DNA of 64,000 nt from Kosakonia oryzendophytica (GCF_900094925.1 NZ_FMAY01000006.1:265328-329327); one strand, 5' to 3'; positions 9,070 to 18,851 are shown, numbered from the stretch's first letter. A program made the numbers and translations. Notes: generated from the letters alone by a model not told the origin.

Positions 9070-9957
9070 ATGTCCTCATCCCGTCCGGTGTTTCGTTCAC
9101 GCTGGCTACCTTACCTTCTGGTTGCGCCGCAACTGGCGATCACGGTTATTTTCTTTATCTGGCCTGCGGGCGAAGCGCTGTGGTACTCGGTGCAGAGCGT
9201 CGATCCGTTCGGGCTTTCCAGCCAGTTCGTTGGGCTGGATAACTTCGTGGCGTTGTTTCACGACAGCTATTATCTGGATGCCTTCTGGACGACTATCCGG
9301 TTTAGCGCACTGGTGACGTTCAGCGGTCTGCTCGTGTCACTGTTTTTTGCCGCTCTGGTGGATAACGTGGTGCGTGGCAGTCGGATTTACCAAACGCTGA
9401 TGCTGCTGCCCTATGCCGTTGCTCCTGCTGTTGCCGCAGTGTTGTGGATCTTCCTCTTCAATCCCGGGCGCGGGCTGATCACCCACTTTTTGGAACACTT
9501 TGGCTATGACTGGAACCATGCGCAACATAGTGGCCAGGCTATGTTCCTGGTGGTGTTCGCCTCGGTGTGGAAGCAAATAAGCTACAACTTTCTGTTCTTT
9601 TTTGCGGCGTTACAGTCGATCCCCCGTTCGCTGGTGGAAGCGGCCGCCATTGATGGCGCAGGGCCTGTTCGCCGGTTCTTCACATTGTCGCTACCGTTAA
9701 TCGCACCGGTCAGTTTTTTCCTGCTGGTGGTGAACCTGGTGTATGCCTTCTTCGACACTTTCCCGGTTATCGATGCTGCCACTGCAGGTGGACCGGTACA
9801 GGCGACCACCACGCTTATCTACAAAATCTACCGTGAAGGTTTTGCCGGGCTGGATCTCTCCGCTTCTGCGGCGCAGTCGGTGGTGCTGATGGTGCTGGTG
9901 ATTGTGCTGACGGTCGTTCAGTTCCGCTATGTTGAAAGTAAGGTGCGCTACCAATGA
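9070..9957 (+). CDS. ugpA: UgpA, glycerol-3-phosphate ABC transporter permease
   Basis: 295-residue inner-membrane permease, the same length as E. coli Ugp[21 protein letters not shown] starts the first of six spans. The MalF-type coupling motif [21 protein letters not shown], which docks on the UgpC ATPase, lies near residue 195. It pairs with UgpE. The stop overlaps the ugpE start (ATGA at 9954-9957). Confidence 0.97.
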   Translation: MSSSRPVFRSRWLPYLLVAPQLAITVIFFIWPAGEALWYSVQSVDPFGLSSQFVGLDNFVALFHDSYYLDAFWTTIRFSALVTFSGLLVSLFFAALVDNVVRGSRIYQTLMLLPYAVAPAVAAVLWIFLFNPGRGLITHFLEHFGYDWNHAQHSGQAMFLVVFASVWKQISYNFLFFFAALQSIPRSLVEAAAIDGAGPVRRFFTLSLPLIAPVSFFLLVVNLVYAFFDTFPVIDAATAGGPVQATTTLIYKIYREGFAGLDLSASAAQSVVLMVLVIVLTVVQFRYVESKVRYQ

Positions 9958-10799
9958 TTGAGAATCGCCCTGGCCTGACCCTGTTCAGCCATATCATGCT
10001 TATTCTCGGCATCGCGGTGGTGCTGTTTCCGCTGTATGTCGCCTTTGTGACGGCAACGCTGGATATCAAGGCGGTCTATGACACCCCGATGACCTTAATC
10101 CCCGGGACGCACCTGTGGGAAAACCTGCGCAATATCTGGATAAACGGTATCGGCGTGAACAGCGCGCCTTTCTGGTTGATGCTGACCAACAGTTTCATTA
10201 TGGCGCTGGTGATCACCATCGGGAAAATCGCCGTGTCGATCCTGTCGGCGTTTGCCATCGTCTGGTTCCGTTTCCCGCTGCGTAACCTGTTTTTCTGGAT
10301 GATCTTCAGTACGTTAATGCTGCCCGTGGAAGTGCGCATTTTTCCGACGGTGGAAGTGATCGCCAACCTGAAAATGCTCGACAGCTACACCGGCCTGACG
10401 CTGCCACTGATGGCCTCGGCCACCGCAACATTCCTGTTCCGCCAGTTCTTTATGACGCTGCCGGACGAACTGATGGAAGCGGCGCGCATTGATGGTGCCT
10501 CACCGATGCGCTTTTTCCGCGACATCGTGCTGCCGCTCTCCAAAACCAACCTTGCGGCGTTATTTGTTATCACCTTTATCTACGGCTGGAACCAGTATCT
10601 GTGGCCGCTGCTGATTATCAGCGATGTGAACCTTGGCACCGCCGTGGCGGGCGTGAAGGGCATGATTGCCAGCGGCGAAGGCACCACGCAATGGAACCAG
10701 GTAATGGCAGCCATGTTGCTGACGCTGATCCCCCCGGTCGTTATCGTTTTAGCCATGCAGCGCGCCTTTGTACGCGGCCTGGTCGACAGTGAGAAATAA
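9954..10799 (+). CDS. ugpE: UgpE, glycerol-3-phosphate ABC transporter permease
   Basis: 281-residue MalG-type permease with six hydrophobic spans and the coupling loop [21 protein letters not shown] near residue 180. A periplasmic loop with [20 protein letters not shown] follows the first span, as in E. coli UgpE. It overlaps ugpA by four bases, and ugpC begins one base after its stop, so ugpA-E-C are read as a tightly coupled set. Confidence 0.97.
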   Translation: MIENRPGLTLFSHIMLILGIAVVLFPLYVAFVTATLDIKAVYDTPMTLIPGTHLWENLRNIWINGIGVNSAPFWLMLTNSFIMALVITIGKIAVSILSAFAIVWFRFPLRNLFFWMIFSTLMLPVEVRIFPTVEVIANLKMLDSYTGLTLPLMASATATFLFRQFFMTLPDELMEAARIDGASPMRFFRDIVLPLSKTNLAALFVITFIYGWNQYLWPLLIISDVNLGTAVAGVKGMIASGEGTTQWNQVMAAMLLTLIPPVVIVLAMQRAFVRGLVDSEK

Positions 10800-10800
10800 G

Positions 10801-11874
10801 ATGGCAGGATTAAAATTACAAGCGGTTACGAAGAGTTGGGACAATGGTAAAACCCAGGTGATCCAGCCACTGACGCTGGATGTCGCCGACGGCGAATTTA
10901 TTGTTATGGTTGGGCCATCCGGTTGTGGGAAATCCACCCTGCTGCGCATGGTCGCCGGGCTGGAGCGTGTCTCCAGCGGCGATATCTGGATCGATACCCA
11001 GCGTGTTACGGAAATGGAACCCAAAGATCGCGGAATTGCGATGGTGTTTCAGAACTACGCGCTCTACCCGCACATGAGTGTGGAGGAGAACATGGCGTGG
11101 GGGCTGAAGATCCGCGGTATGGGCAAGGAGCATATCGCCGGGCGCGTGGCGGAAGCAGCACGTATTCTCGAACTGGATGGGCTGTTAAAACGCCGCCCGC
11201 GCGAGCTTTCTGGCGGTCAGCGTCAGCGTGTCGCGATGGGGCGTGCGATTGTGCGCGATCCGGCGGTATTCCTGTTTGATGAACCGCTCTCGAATCTCGA
11301 CGCCAAACTGCGTGTACAGATGCGCCTGGAACTGCAACAGTTGCACCGTCGCCTGAACACCACCTCGTTGTATGTGACACACGACCAGGTGGAAGCGATG
11401 ACGCTGGCACAGCGGGTGATGGTGATGAACAAAGGTGTGGCGGAACAGATTGGTACGCCGGTTGAGGTGTATGAAAAACCCGCCAGCCGTTTCGTTGCCA
11501 GTTTTATTGGCAGCCCGGCCATGAACCTGCTTGATGGTCGTATCAGTAGCGCCGGCACCCACTTTGAACTGGACAGCGGTATGGCGCTGCCCATCAACGG
11601 GTACTATCACGGTTACGCCGGGCGTAAAATGACGCTGGGTATCCGCCCGGAACATATTGCGTTAAGCTCACAATCCGCCGGCGGTATCCCGCTGGTGATG
11701 GATACGCTGGAGATGCTCGGCGCAGATAACCTGGCGCATGGGCGCTGGGGAGAGCAGAAGCTGGTGGTGCGTCTTGCGCATCAGGAGCGCCCGGCGGCAG
11801 GCAGCACGTTGTGGCTCTCTCTGCCGGAAAATCACCTCCACTTATTTGATGGTGAAACAGGACAACGAGTATGA
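10801..11874 (+). CDS. ugpC: UgpC, glycerol-3-phosphate ABC transporter ATPase
   Basis: 357-residue MalK-type ATPase. Walker A is GPSGCGKS (residues 38-45), signature LSGGQRQ, Walker [12 protein letters not shown], switch histidine in VTHDQ. A C-terminal TOBE/OB regulatory domain begins near residue 235 ([12 protein letters not shown]). In E. coli, internal phosphate inhibits the Ugp system. [13 protein letters not shown] was chosen as start from homology; an in-frame ATG at 10768 would lie inside ugpE. The C-terminus ends [12 protein letters not shown] and overlaps ugpQ by four bases. Confidence 0.96.
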   Translation: MAGLKLQAVTKSWDNGKTQVIQPLTLDVADGEFIVMVGPSGCGKSTLLRMVAGLERVSSGDIWIDTQRVTEMEPKDRGIAMVFQNYALYPHMSVEENMAWGLKIRGMGKEHIAGRVAEAARILELDGLLKRRPRELSGGQRQRVAMGRAIVRDPAVFLFDEPLSNLDAKLRVQMRLELQQLHRRLNTTSLYVTHDQVEAMTLAQRVMVMNKGVAEQIGTPVEVYEKPASRFVASFIGSPAMNLLDGRISSAGTHFELDSGMALPINGYYHGYAGRKMTLGIRPEHIALSSQSAGGIPLVMDTLEMLGADNLAHGRWGEQKLVVRLAHQERPAAGSTLWLSLPENHLHLFDGETGQRV

Positions 11875-12611
11875 GTAACTGGCCATATCCCCACATCGTC
11901 GCGCATCGTGGCGGCGGTAAACTGGCGCCGGAAAATACGCTGGCGGCGATTGATGTCGGCGCTCGCTACGGTCACACGATGATTGAGTTCGACGCCAAGC
12001 TGTCAAAAGATGGGCAAATTTTCCTACTGCATGACGACAACCTCGAGCGCACCAGCAATGGCTGGGGCGTGGCGGGCGAGCTGGCATGGAATGATTTGCT
12101 GAAAGTGGATGCGGGCGGCTGGTACGGCGGGAAATTTAAAGGTGAGCCGTTGCCGCTGCTCTCTCAGGTGGCGGAGCGCTGCCGTCTGCACGGCATGATG
12201 GCCAATATCGAAATCAAACCCACCACCGGCACCGGGCCGCTGACGGGCAAAGTGGTGGCGCTGGCGGCGCGAGAACTCTGGGCAGACATGACGCCCCCGC
12301 TGCTCTCTTCCTTTGAGATTGATGCACTGGAAGCGGCGCAACAGGCTGCGCCTGAGCTGCCGCGCGGGCTATTGCTGGATGAATGGCGTGATGACTGGCA
12401 GGCGCTGACTACCCGGTTAGGGTGCGTATCAATTCACCTGAATCATCGTCTGCTGGACGAAGCCCGCACGCGGATGCTGCGTGCAGCGGGTTTACGCATT
12501 CTGGTTTATACCGTCAATGAACCCCAACGCGCGGGAGAGTTGCTGCGCTGGGGCGTAGATTGTATCTGCACCGATAAAATCGACGAGATCGGCCCTGATT
12601 TTACGTTTTAA
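11871..12611 (+). CDS. ugpQ: UgpQ, cytoplasmic glycerophosphodiester phosphodiesterase
   Basis: 246-residue GDPD-family TIM barrel without signal peptide. It cleaves glycerophosphodiesters during uptake by Ugp to glycerol-3-phosphate and free alcohol. The catalytic motif [12 protein letters not shown] near residues 12-23 and the metal-binding E-F-D and L-H-D-D segments are all present, as is [11 protein letters not shown]. It ends the operon, and its stop overlaps by three bases that of yhhA on the other strand. Confidence 0.96.
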   Translation: MSNWPYPHIVAHRGGGKLAPENTLAAIDVGARYGHTMIEFDAKLSKDGQIFLLHDDNLERTSNGWGVAGELAWNDLLKVDAGGWYGGKFKGEPLPLLSQVAERCRLHGMMANIEIKPTTGTGPLTGKVVALAARELWADMTPPLLSSFEIDALEAAQQAAPELPRGLLLDEWRDDWQALTTRLGCVSIHLNHRLLDEARTRMLRAAGLRILVYTVNEPQRAGELLRWGVDCICTDKIDEIGPDFTF

Positions 12612-13102
12612 GGCGTTGTGGATGACGGCGTGCCACGCAGCAGGCCGCCATTCTGATTTTGCGGCAACATGTGCTGCTGTGTTCCAGTATCGGCATTATT
12701 TGTTCCGTTGCTGAGCTGATTGCCGTTCTGATTCTGCGGCAACATATGCTGCTGCATATTCACCCTGCCACCATTACCGATCCCCTGGCTGAGCATGCCG
12801 CCGTTAGTATTGGGGAGCAGTTGCTGGCGGCTGGGATCGAGCTCCCCCGACTGGGCCTGCCTTACGCGTTGCGCGTCGTTATTTAACTGGGTCTGCAGGT
12901 GTTGTTGTTGTTGACGGGCTTGCGTCTGTAGCTGTTGATTCAGCATTCCTTGCTGTTGTTGTTGCTGATTAAGCATCCGCGTTTCCATGCGCTGCTGGCT
13001 GGGGATCACATAACCCGGCTGGTTGGGATTATTAGTGGTATTCAGTGGCTGTGCAAATGCGGCAAAAGGCAGCAGTGCCGCCACAAACAGTAATCGTTTC
13101 AT
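12608..13102 (-). CDS. yhhA: YhhA, DUF2756 family exported Gln-rich protein
   Basis: 164 residues with a clear signal peptide ([18 protein letters not shown]), then a mature part dominated by Gln, Asn and short repeats. It aligns with E. coli YhhA ([29 protein letters not shown]) but is about 18 residues longer because the C-terminal [11 protein letters not shown] unit occurs twice. The central Q-rich block (residues about 45-75) suggests a coiled coil or disordered region. Function is unknown; periplasmic location is inferred. It is divergent from ggt and tail-to-tail with ugpQ. Confidence 0.9.
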   Translation of the reverse strand: MKRLLFVAALLPFAAFAQPLNTTNNPNQPGYVIPSQQRMETRMLNQQQQQQGMLNQQLQTQARQQQQHLQTQLNNDAQRVRQAQSGELDPSRQQLLPNTNGGMLSQGIGNGGRVNMQQHMLPQNQNGNQLSNGTNNADTGTQQHMLPQNQNGGLLRGTPSSTTP

Positions 13103-13223
13103 CGTCCTTTCCTCCTTTGAGGCTTCTCCTAAGTTTACCTCGTTTCATTCATGACGATGATTTTTTAGGAGTTGTGAACCAGACTTAATCGGGAACTGTA
13201 GCCCTTCTATTCGGAGAACAACG

Positions 13224-14978
13224 ATGATGAAACAGACGTTTGCGCGCTGGGTGGCCATCGCCGCGCTGACCGCGGGAGGATGTTTTAGCGCGGGCGCAGC
13301 GCCGCCACCGACGCAAGCACCTGCGCCCGTCTCATACGGCGTTGAAGCCGATGTCTTCCATCCTGTGCGGGCGAAGCAGGGCATGGTGGCATCCGTGGAT
13401 GAGACCGCAACCCGTGTCGGCGTGGATATCCTGAAACAGGGGGGGAACGCCGTGGATGCTGCCGTCGCGGTGGGCTATGCGCTGGCAGTCACCCATCCCC
13501 AGGCCGGGAACCTGGGCGGCGGCGGGTTTATGATGATCCGCACCAAAGATGGCAAGGTTACTGCTATCGATTTCCGCGAAATGGCACCCGCCGCGGCCAC
13601 ACGCGATATGTTTCTTGACGATCAAGGCAACCCGGACAGTAAAAAATCACTGACATCGCATCTGGCTTCCGGTACGCCCGGCACGGTTGCGGGGTTCTCG
13701 CTGGCGCTGGAGAAGTACGGCACTCTGCCATTGAACAAAGTCATTCAACCTGCGATTAAGCTGGCCAGACAAGGGATCACGGTGAATGATGCGCTGGCGG
13801 ACGGCCTGAAAACCTACGGCAGCGAAGTGTTGCCAAACCACGAAAACAGTAAAGCGATTTTCTGGAAAAACGACGAACCGCTGAAAAAAGGCGACAAACT
13901 GGTGCAGAGCAATCTCGCCAAAAGCCTGGAACTGATTGCGGAGAAAGGGCCGGATGCTTTCTATAAAGGCGAGATTGCCAGCCAGATCGTGCAAGAGATG
14001 AGTAAGAACGGCGGGCTTATCAGCAAAGAGGATCTGGCAAATTATAAAGCCGTAGAGCGTACGCCCATCAGCGGTGATTATCGTGGTTACCAGGTTTACT
14101 CCATGCCGCCGCCGTCATCGGGCGGCATCCATATTGTGCAAATCCTCAATATTCTTGAAAACTTCGACATGGCGAAATATGGCTTTGGCAGCGCCGATGC
14201 AATGCAGGTGATGGCGGAAGCCGAAAAGTACGCCTATGCCGATCGCTCTGAATATCTGGGCGATCCGGACTTTGTGAAAGTGCCGTGGCAGGCACTCACC
14301 GATAAAGCGTATGCCAAATCCATTGCGGAAAAAATTGACGTTAACAAAGCCCGGCCCTCCAGCCAGATCCGTCCCGGTAAGCTGGAGCCGTATGAGAGTA
14401 ACCAAACCACGCACTTCTCCGTGGTGGACAAAGACGGTAATGCGGTTTCGGTGACCTATACACTGAACACCACGTTCGGGACCGGGATTGTCGCGGGGAA
14501 TAGCGGCATTTTGCTGAATAATGAGATGGATGACTTCTCCGCAAAACCCGGCGTACCGAATGTCTACGGACTGGTTGGCGGTGACGCCAACGCGGTCGGC
14601 CCCGGCAAACGTCCGCTCTCTTCCATGTCGCCAACCATTGTGGTGAAAGACGGCAAAACCTGGCTGGTCACCGGTAGTCCCGGCGGTAGTCGTATTATCA
14701 CAACAGTGCTGCAAATGGTGGTTAACAGCATCGATTTTGGGATGAACGTCGCCGAAGCGAGCAATGCGCCGCGCTTTCATCATCAGTGGTTGCCGGATGA
14801 GTTGCGCGTGGAAAAAGGCTTCAGCCCGGATACGCTAAAACTGCTCGAGCAACGCGGGCAGAAAGTGGTGGTGAAAGAGGCGATGGGCAGTACGCAGAGC
14901 ATTATGGTCGGGCCGGATGGCACGCTGTATGGCGCGTCTGACCCGCGTTCGGTGGATGATTTAACGGCCGGTTATTGA
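13224..14978 (+). CDS. ggt: Gamma-glutamyltransferase, periplasmic, self-processing
   Basis: 584-residue precursor, four longer than E. coli Ggt because of a proline-rich insert after the signal peptide. The signal peptide is about residues 1-25 (FSAGA|A). It transfers or hydrolyses gamma-glutamyl groups of glutathione and glutamine in the periplasm. Autocleavage before Thr395 in NQTTHFSVVD gives large and small subunits; this threonine is the nucleophile (Thr391 in E. coli). The substrate-binding arginine region (NLGGGGFMMIRTKDG, DFREMAP), the lid-loop segment and the PLSSMSP and GSPGGSRI motifs are present. ATG at 13224 follows GGAGAACAACG. Confidence 0.97.
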   Translation: MMKQTFARWVAIAALTAGGCFSAGAAPPPTQAPAPVSYGVEADVFHPVRAKQGMVASVDETATRVGVDILKQGGNAVDAAVAVGYALAVTHPQAGNLGGGGFMMIRTKDGKVTAIDFREMAPAAATRDMFLDDQGNPDSKKSLTSHLASGTPGTVAGFSLALEKYGTLPLNKVIQPAIKLARQGITVNDALADGLKTYGSEVLPNHENSKAIFWKNDEPLKKGDKLVQSNLAKSLELIAEKGPDAFYKGEIASQIVQEMSKNGGLISKEDLANYKAVERTPISGDYRGYQVYSMPPPSSGGIHIVQILNILENFDMAKYGFGSADAMQVMAEAEKYAYADRSEYLGDPDFVKVPWQALTDKAYAKSIAEKIDVNKARPSSQIRPGKLEPYESNQTTHFSVVDKDGNAVSVTYTLNTTFGTGIVAGNSGILLNNEMDDFSAKPGVPNVYGLVGGDANAVGPGKRPLSSMSPTIVVKDGKTWLVTGSPGGSRIITTVLQMVVNSIDFGMNVAEASNAPRFHHQWLPDELRVEKGFSPDTLKLLEQRGQKVVVKEAMGSTQSIMVGPDGTLYGASDPRSVDDLTAGY

Positions 14979-14981
14979 TTT

Positions 14982-15009
14982 AAACCTCTCCCCACCCGGG
15001 GAGAGGTTT
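14982..15009. terminator. Bidirectional terminator between ggt and yhhY
   Basis: A perfect 12-base stem, AAACCTCTCCCC (14982-14993) with GGGGAGAGGTTT (14998-15009), over an ACCC loop. It is flanked by T on one side and A on the other, between convergent genes. Confidence 0.85.
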
Positions 15010-15013
15010 CCGT

Positions 15014-15505
15014 TTAACCCTTCACGCGTGCCATAAAGTAAGAATCCACATACTCGCCATTGCGCAGTGCGTAACGCTTAGCGGTGCCCTCGATCTCAAA
15101 GCCGAATTTGCGGTACACGGCCAGCGCGGGCGCGTTATCGATAAACACCGTCAATTCAATGCGTTCGATGCGCAACCAGTTATCGCACAGGTTGATCATC
15201 TCCTGCATAAGTGCACTGGCGACGCCGCGATTGTGAAACGCTGACGAAACCGCCATGCCAAAAAAGGCCACATGGCTACGTCGCTGATTTTGTTCCAACA
15301 TCAGCGTCAGGTTTCCGACGACCTGTTCATCAATACAGGCGACCAACTGGCGGCGGCCTGGCTGCGGTTTCAGACGATCTTCCCACAGCTCAGCAGGCGG
15401 GTGAGGTAGCTGTAGCAGGTTGTGATACACCTCAGGTTGCGCATAAAACTGGCGTAGAGCTTCTGCATCGCGCGCTTCGGCATGGCGTATCACTATCTTA
15501 CTCAT
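15014..15505 (-). CDS. yhhY: YhhY, GNAT-family N-acetyltransferase
   Basis: 163-residue GNAT acetyltransferase. E. coli YhhY acetylates some amino acids and protects from aminoacyl toxins. The acetyl-CoA loop is AFHNRGVASALMQEM, and IELTVFIDNAPALAVYRKFGFE is the usual C-terminal half, ending EYVDSYFMARVKG. The start MSKIVIRHAEARD follows AGGAGAAGCAGG; an in-frame ATG 12 codons upstream (15541) lacks such a site. It is divergent from ryhB and yhhX. Confidence 0.93.
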   Translation of the reverse strand: MSKIVIRHAEARDAEALRQFYAQPEVYHNLLQLPHPPAELWEDRLKPQPGRRQLVACIDEQVVGNLTLMLEQNQRRSHVAFFGMAVSSAFHNRGVASALMQEMINLCDNWLRIERIELTVFIDNAPALAVYRKFGFEIEGTAKRYALRNGEYVDSYFMARVKG

Positions 15506-15589
15506 CCTGCTTCTCCTGGTTTGTGGGGGTGCCTTACACATTCCTGGCTTTGTGATGCAGCGTCAACTGCCAATTTTTGCAAAAATCAG

Positions 15590-15623
15590 TAGACAAGTGC
15601 GAATGATAATGATTATTATTGCC
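15590..15623 (+). promoter_or_regulatory. ryhB promoter with Fur box
   Basis: The -35 TAGACA (15590-15595) and -10 TATTAT (15614-15619) are 18 bases apart, six bases before the RyhB 5' end. The Fur box GATAATGATTATTATTGCC (15605-15623) overlaps spacer, -10 and start, close to the consensus GATAATGATTATCATTATC. Fur with iron should repress ryhB. Confidence 0.85.
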
Positions 15624-15625
15624 AT

Positions 15626-15718
15626 GCGTTCAGGGAAACCGTAGCGGTAATCCTGAAAGCACGACATTGCTCACATTGCTTCCAGTATTTTCTTAGCCAG
15701 CCGGGTGCTGGCTTTTTT
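15626..15718 (+). ncRNA. ryhB: RyhB, iron-responsive small RNA
   Basis: About 93 nt, in the conserved place between yhhY and yhhX. The central core CACGACATTGCTCACATTGC (15660-15679) is identical to E. coli RyhB and is the part that pairs with targets such as sodB. The terminator AGCCAGC-CGGG-TGCTGGCT with a long T run ends it and provides the Hfq-binding tail. The first stem (TCAGG with CCTGA) is kept, but the loop sequence between differs from E. coli. RyhB represses iron-using proteins under iron starvation. Confidence 0.93.
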
Positions 15719-15816
15719 TTTGCCGCAAGCATGCCGGTCTTTTAAGACCCCATGCAGGGACAACTTCCGCAAGATTGCGCTATGGTAATGGCAGTCACCT
15801 TAACAAGGACTGGAAC

Positions 15817-16854
15817 ATGACCTTACATTGCGCATTCATTGGATTTGGCAAAAGCACCACTCGCTATCATCTTCCCTACGTACTCAACCGCAAAGCGAGC
15901 TGGCATGTGGCGCATATTTTCCGGCGTCACCCTAAACCAGAAGAGCAGCATCCGCACTATCAGCATATTCACTTTACCAGCGATATTGATGACATCTTTA
16001 ATGATCCGCAGGTCAAACTGGTGATCGTCTGCACCCACGCTGACAGCCACTTCGACTATGCAAAGCGAGCGCTGGAAGCGGGTAAAAATGTGCTGGTGGA
16101 AAAGCCGTTTACGCCAACGATGGCGGAAGCGATCACCCTGTTTGAACTGGCGAAACGCAAAGGTCTGACGGTCACGCCGTATCAGAATCGCCGTTTTGAC
16201 GCCTGCTTCCTGACTACCAAAAAGGCGATTGAAAGCGGTAAGCTTGGCAATATCGTTGAAATCGAAAGCCATTTTGATTATTACCGCCCGGTGGCGGAAA
16301 CCAAACCCGGCTTGCCGCAGGAGGGATCCTTTTACGGTCTGGGCGTTCATACCATGGACCAAATTATCTCTCTGTTTGGCCGACCGGATCATGCCGCGTA
16401 TGACATCCGTAGTCTGCGTAATAAGGCCAATCCGGACGATACCTTCGAAGCACAACTCTTTTATGGCGATTTGAAAGCCATCGTCAAAACCAGCCATCTG
16501 GTGAAGATCGACTACCCCAAATTTATTGTTCATGGCACCAAAGGTTCGTTTATCAAATACGGTATCGATCAACAGGAAACCAGCCTGAAAGCCAATATCA
16601 TGCCGGGTGAGGCCGGATTTGCCGCAGACGATAGCATTGGCGTGCTTGAGTATGTGAATGCAGCGGGCGAAACGGTGCGGGAAGAGATCGCGCCGGAAAA
16701 AGGCGATTATGGCCGCGTCTACGATGCGTTGTATGAAACGCTGGTGAATGGCGCGCCAAATTACGTCAAGGAATCTGAAGTTCTCACCAACCTTGAACTG
16801 CTGGAGCGTGCCTTTGAGCAGGTGTCACCTGCCACGGTAACCCTCGCAAAATAG
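15817..16854 (+). CDS. yhhX: YhhX, Gfo/Idh/MocA-family oxidoreductase
   Basis: 345-residue NAD(P)-dependent oxidoreductase of unknown substrate. The N-terminal Rossmann motif is atypical (CAFIGFGKSTTRYH at residues 5-18). The sequence HADSHFDYAKRALEAGKNVLVEKPFT has the family EKP lysine, and ESHFDYYRP and GLGVHTMDQIISLFGRP form the C-terminal domain with the conserved histidine. The start MTLHCAFIGF was chosen from homology and an AAGGAC ribosome site; an in-frame start at 15775 is further upstream. Confidence 0.94.
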   Translation: MTLHCAFIGFGKSTTRYHLPYVLNRKASWHVAHIFRRHPKPEEQHPHYQHIHFTSDIDDIFNDPQVKLVIVCTHADSHFDYAKRALEAGKNVLVEKPFTPTMAEAITLFELAKRKGLTVTPYQNRRFDACFLTTKKAIESGKLGNIVEIESHFDYYRPVAETKPGLPQEGSFYGLGVHTMDQIISLFGRPDHAAYDIRSLRNKANPDDTFEAQLFYGDLKAIVKTSHLVKIDYPKFIVHGTKGSFIKYGIDQQETSLKANIMPGEAGFAADDSIGVLEYVNAAGETVREEIAPEKGDYGRVYDALYETLVNGAPNYVKESEVLTNLELLERAFEQVSPATVTLAK

Positions 16855-16862
16855 CCTGAAAA

Positions 16863-16903
16863 GACTCCTCACAACTTGTTCACATTTTTTGAACAGAGGA
16901 GTC
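16863..16903 (+). repeat. 41-base dyad between yhhX and yhhW
   Basis: GACTCCTC (16863-16870) is the exact inverse of GAGGAGTC (16896-16903), and inside it TGTTCA (16877-16882) is the inverse of TGAACA (16890-16895). It follows the yhhX stop by eight bases and is followed by AATTTT. It could be a terminator or a regulator's operator for yhhW. Confidence 0.7.
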
Positions 16904-16977
16904 AATTTTCACCCTCTATGATCCCCGACCGATTGCGTCCACACTTACCCCATCGAAAACATACGGGGGTAAAAAAC

Positions 16978-17673
16978 ATGATCTTCTTACGCAAAGCAAA
17001 CGACCGTGGCCACGCAAATCATGGCTGGCTGGATTCCTGGCACACGTTCTCTTTCGCCAACTATTATGATCCGAATTTTATGGGCTTCTCGGCGCTTCGC
17101 GTCATTAACGACGACGTGATCGATCCGGGGCAGGGTTTCGGCACCCATCCGCACAAAGACATGGAAATCCTGACCTATGTGCTGGAAGGGGCCGTTGAGC
17201 ACCAGGACAGCATGGGCAACAAAGAGCAGGTGCCTGCGGGTGAATTCCAGATTATGAGCGCCGGGACCGGGGTACGTCACTCTGAGTACAACCCAAGCGA
17301 TACTGAGCGTCTGCGCCTGTACCAAATCTGGATCATTCCGGAAACGAACGGCATCACGCCGCGCTACGAGCAGCGCCGCTTTGATGCTGCGCAGGGTAAA
17401 CAACTGGTGCTGTCGCCGGACGCACGCAATGGGTCTCTGAAAGTGCACCAGGATATGGAACTTTACCGCTGGGCACTGTTGAAAGATGAGCAGTCGGTAC
17501 ACCAGATCGCCGCGGATCGCCGCGTGTGGATCCAGGTGGTAAAAGGGGATGTCACCATTAACGGCACCAAAGCCACCACCAGCGATGGTCTGGCAATCTG
17601 GGATGAGCAGGCTGTCTCGGTTCATGCCGATAGCGACAGTGAAATTCTGCTGTTTGACCTGCCGCCAGTTTGA
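16978..17673 (+). CDS. yhhW: YhhW, pirin-family bicupin (quercetinase)
   Basis: 231-residue pirin-family cytosolic protein; E. coli YhhW has quercetin 2,3-dioxygenase activity. The metal ligands are in the N-terminal cupin: FGTHPHKDMEILTYVLEG has two of the histidines and GTGVRHSEYNPS another; glutamate follows. The C-terminal cupin (residues about 135-231) lacks an evident metal site, as is usual for pirins. The start MIFLRKANDRG matches E. coli and follows a GGGGGT run; an earlier in-frame ATG at 16876 falls in the dyad and is rejected. Confidence 0.94.
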   Translation: MIFLRKANDRGHANHGWLDSWHTFSFANYYDPNFMGFSALRVINDDVIDPGQGFGTHPHKDMEILTYVLEGAVEHQDSMGNKEQVPAGEFQIMSAGTGVRHSEYNPSDTERLRLYQIWIIPETNGITPRYEQRRFDAAQGKQLVLSPDARNGSLKVHQDMELYRWALLKDEQSVHQIAADRRVWIQVVKGDVTINGTKATTSDGLAIWDEQAVSVHADSDSEILLFDLPPV

Positions 17674-17692
17674 TGTGCCTTAAATAAATGAC

Positions 17693-17722
17693 GCAACCTT
17701 CTGGTTTTGGCCGGAAGGTTGC
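17693..17722 (+). repeat. Inverted repeat between yhhW and gntR
   Basis: GCAACCTTC (17693-17701) is inverse to GAAGGTTGC (17714-17722), 12-base loop. No strong T tract follows on the plus strand. Probably a weak terminator of yhhW. Confidence 0.5.
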
Positions 17723-17775
17723 GCGTTGTCCGTGATAAACTGAGAAAATCTCTCTCTGTTTAAAATGTCAGGACG

Positions 17776-18771
17776 ATGAAAAAGAAAAGACCCGTACTTC
17801 AGGATGTGGCCGATCGCGTTGGCGTGACCAAAATGACGGTCAGCCGTTTTTTGCGTAACCCGGAACAGGTATCCGTTGCGTTACGTGGCAAAATCGCTGC
17901 TGCGCTTGATGAGCTGGGTTACATTCCCAACCGCGCTCCCGATATTCTCTCCAACGCCACCAGCCGCGCTATTGGCGTATTGCTTCCCTCGCTGACCAAC
18001 CAGGTGTTCGCTGAAGTGTTGCGCGGTATTGAAAGCGTGACGGATGCGCACGGCTATCAAACCATGCTGGCGCACTACGGTTATAAAGCCGAAATGGAAG
18101 AAGAGCGTCTGGAATCGATGCTCTCCTGGAACATTGACGGCCTGATCCTCACCGAACGCACACATACGCCACGTACGCTGAAAATGATTGAAGTGGCGGG
18201 CATTCCGGTTGTGGAATTAATGGACAGCAAATCTCCCTGCCTGGATATCGCCGTCGGTTTCGATAACTTCGAAGCGGCGCGGCAGATGACCGCCGCGATT
18301 ATTGAACGCGGTCATCGCGGCGTTGCCTATCTCGGCGCACGTCTGGATGAACGTACTATCATCAAACAGAAGGGTTACGAGCAGGCGATGCTGGATGCCG
18401 GGCTCATGCCGTACAGTGTGATGGTGGAACAGTCCTCCTCTTACACCGCCGGTATTGAACTGATGCGTCAGGCGCGTCGCGAGTACCCGCAACTGGACGG
18501 AATTTTCTGTACCAACGATGACCTGGCGGTAGGTGCCGCGTTTGAGTGCCAGCGCCTGGGGCTGAGAATTCCTGATGATATGGCGATCGCCGGGTTCCAC
18601 GGTCACGACATTGGCCAGGTAATGGAGCCGCGTCTGGCGAGCGTGCTCACGCCGCGTGAACGCATGGGGCGTATCGGAGCCGAACGTCTGCTGGCGCGCA
18701 TTCGTGGTGAAGCAGTTACGCCGAAAATGTTAGATTTAGGTTTCACTTTGTCACCGGGTGGATCTATTTAG
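17776..18771 (+). CDS. gntR: GntR, LacI-family repressor of gluconate genes
   Basis: 331-residue LacI/GalR repressor. The N-terminal helix-turn-helix is VLQDVADRVGVTKMTVSRFL (residues 7-26), with hinge helix PDILSNATSRAIG. The periplasmic-binding-type sensor domain follows (LLPSLTNQVFAEVLRGI, IAGFHGHDIGQ) and binds gluconate, which releases the operators of gntKU and gntT. The operators lie at 18852-18877 and near 45674 and 45794 in this window. It stands alone upstream of gntKU, transcribed in the same direction. Confidence 0.96.
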   Translation: MKKKRPVLQDVADRVGVTKMTVSRFLRNPEQVSVALRGKIAAALDELGYIPNRAPDILSNATSRAIGVLLPSLTNQVFAEVLRGIESVTDAHGYQTMLAHYGYKAEMEEERLESMLSWNIDGLILTERTHTPRTLKMIEVAGIPVVELMDSKSPCLDIAVGFDNFEAARQMTAAIIERGHRGVAYLGARLDERTIIKQKGYEQAMLDAGLMPYSVMVEQSSSYTAGIELMRQARREYPQLDGIFCTNDDLAVGAAFECQRLGLRIPDDMAIAGFHGHDIGQVMEPRLASVLTPRERMGRIGAERLLARIRGEAVTPKMLDLGFTLSPGGSI

Positions 18772-18851
18772 TCTGACAAATTTGAAGTAGCTCACACTTA
18801 TTTATCTCTGGCACGAATGGATATTGCTTCTCCGTTACCCCGGCAGGACAA

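Noticed and set aside
12884..12975. Possible simple-sequence repeat (GTT/TTG-rich tract)
   Set aside because: It encodes the glutamine-rich block of YhhA on the minus strand; codons are mixed CAA and CAG, so it is not a pure microsatellite.
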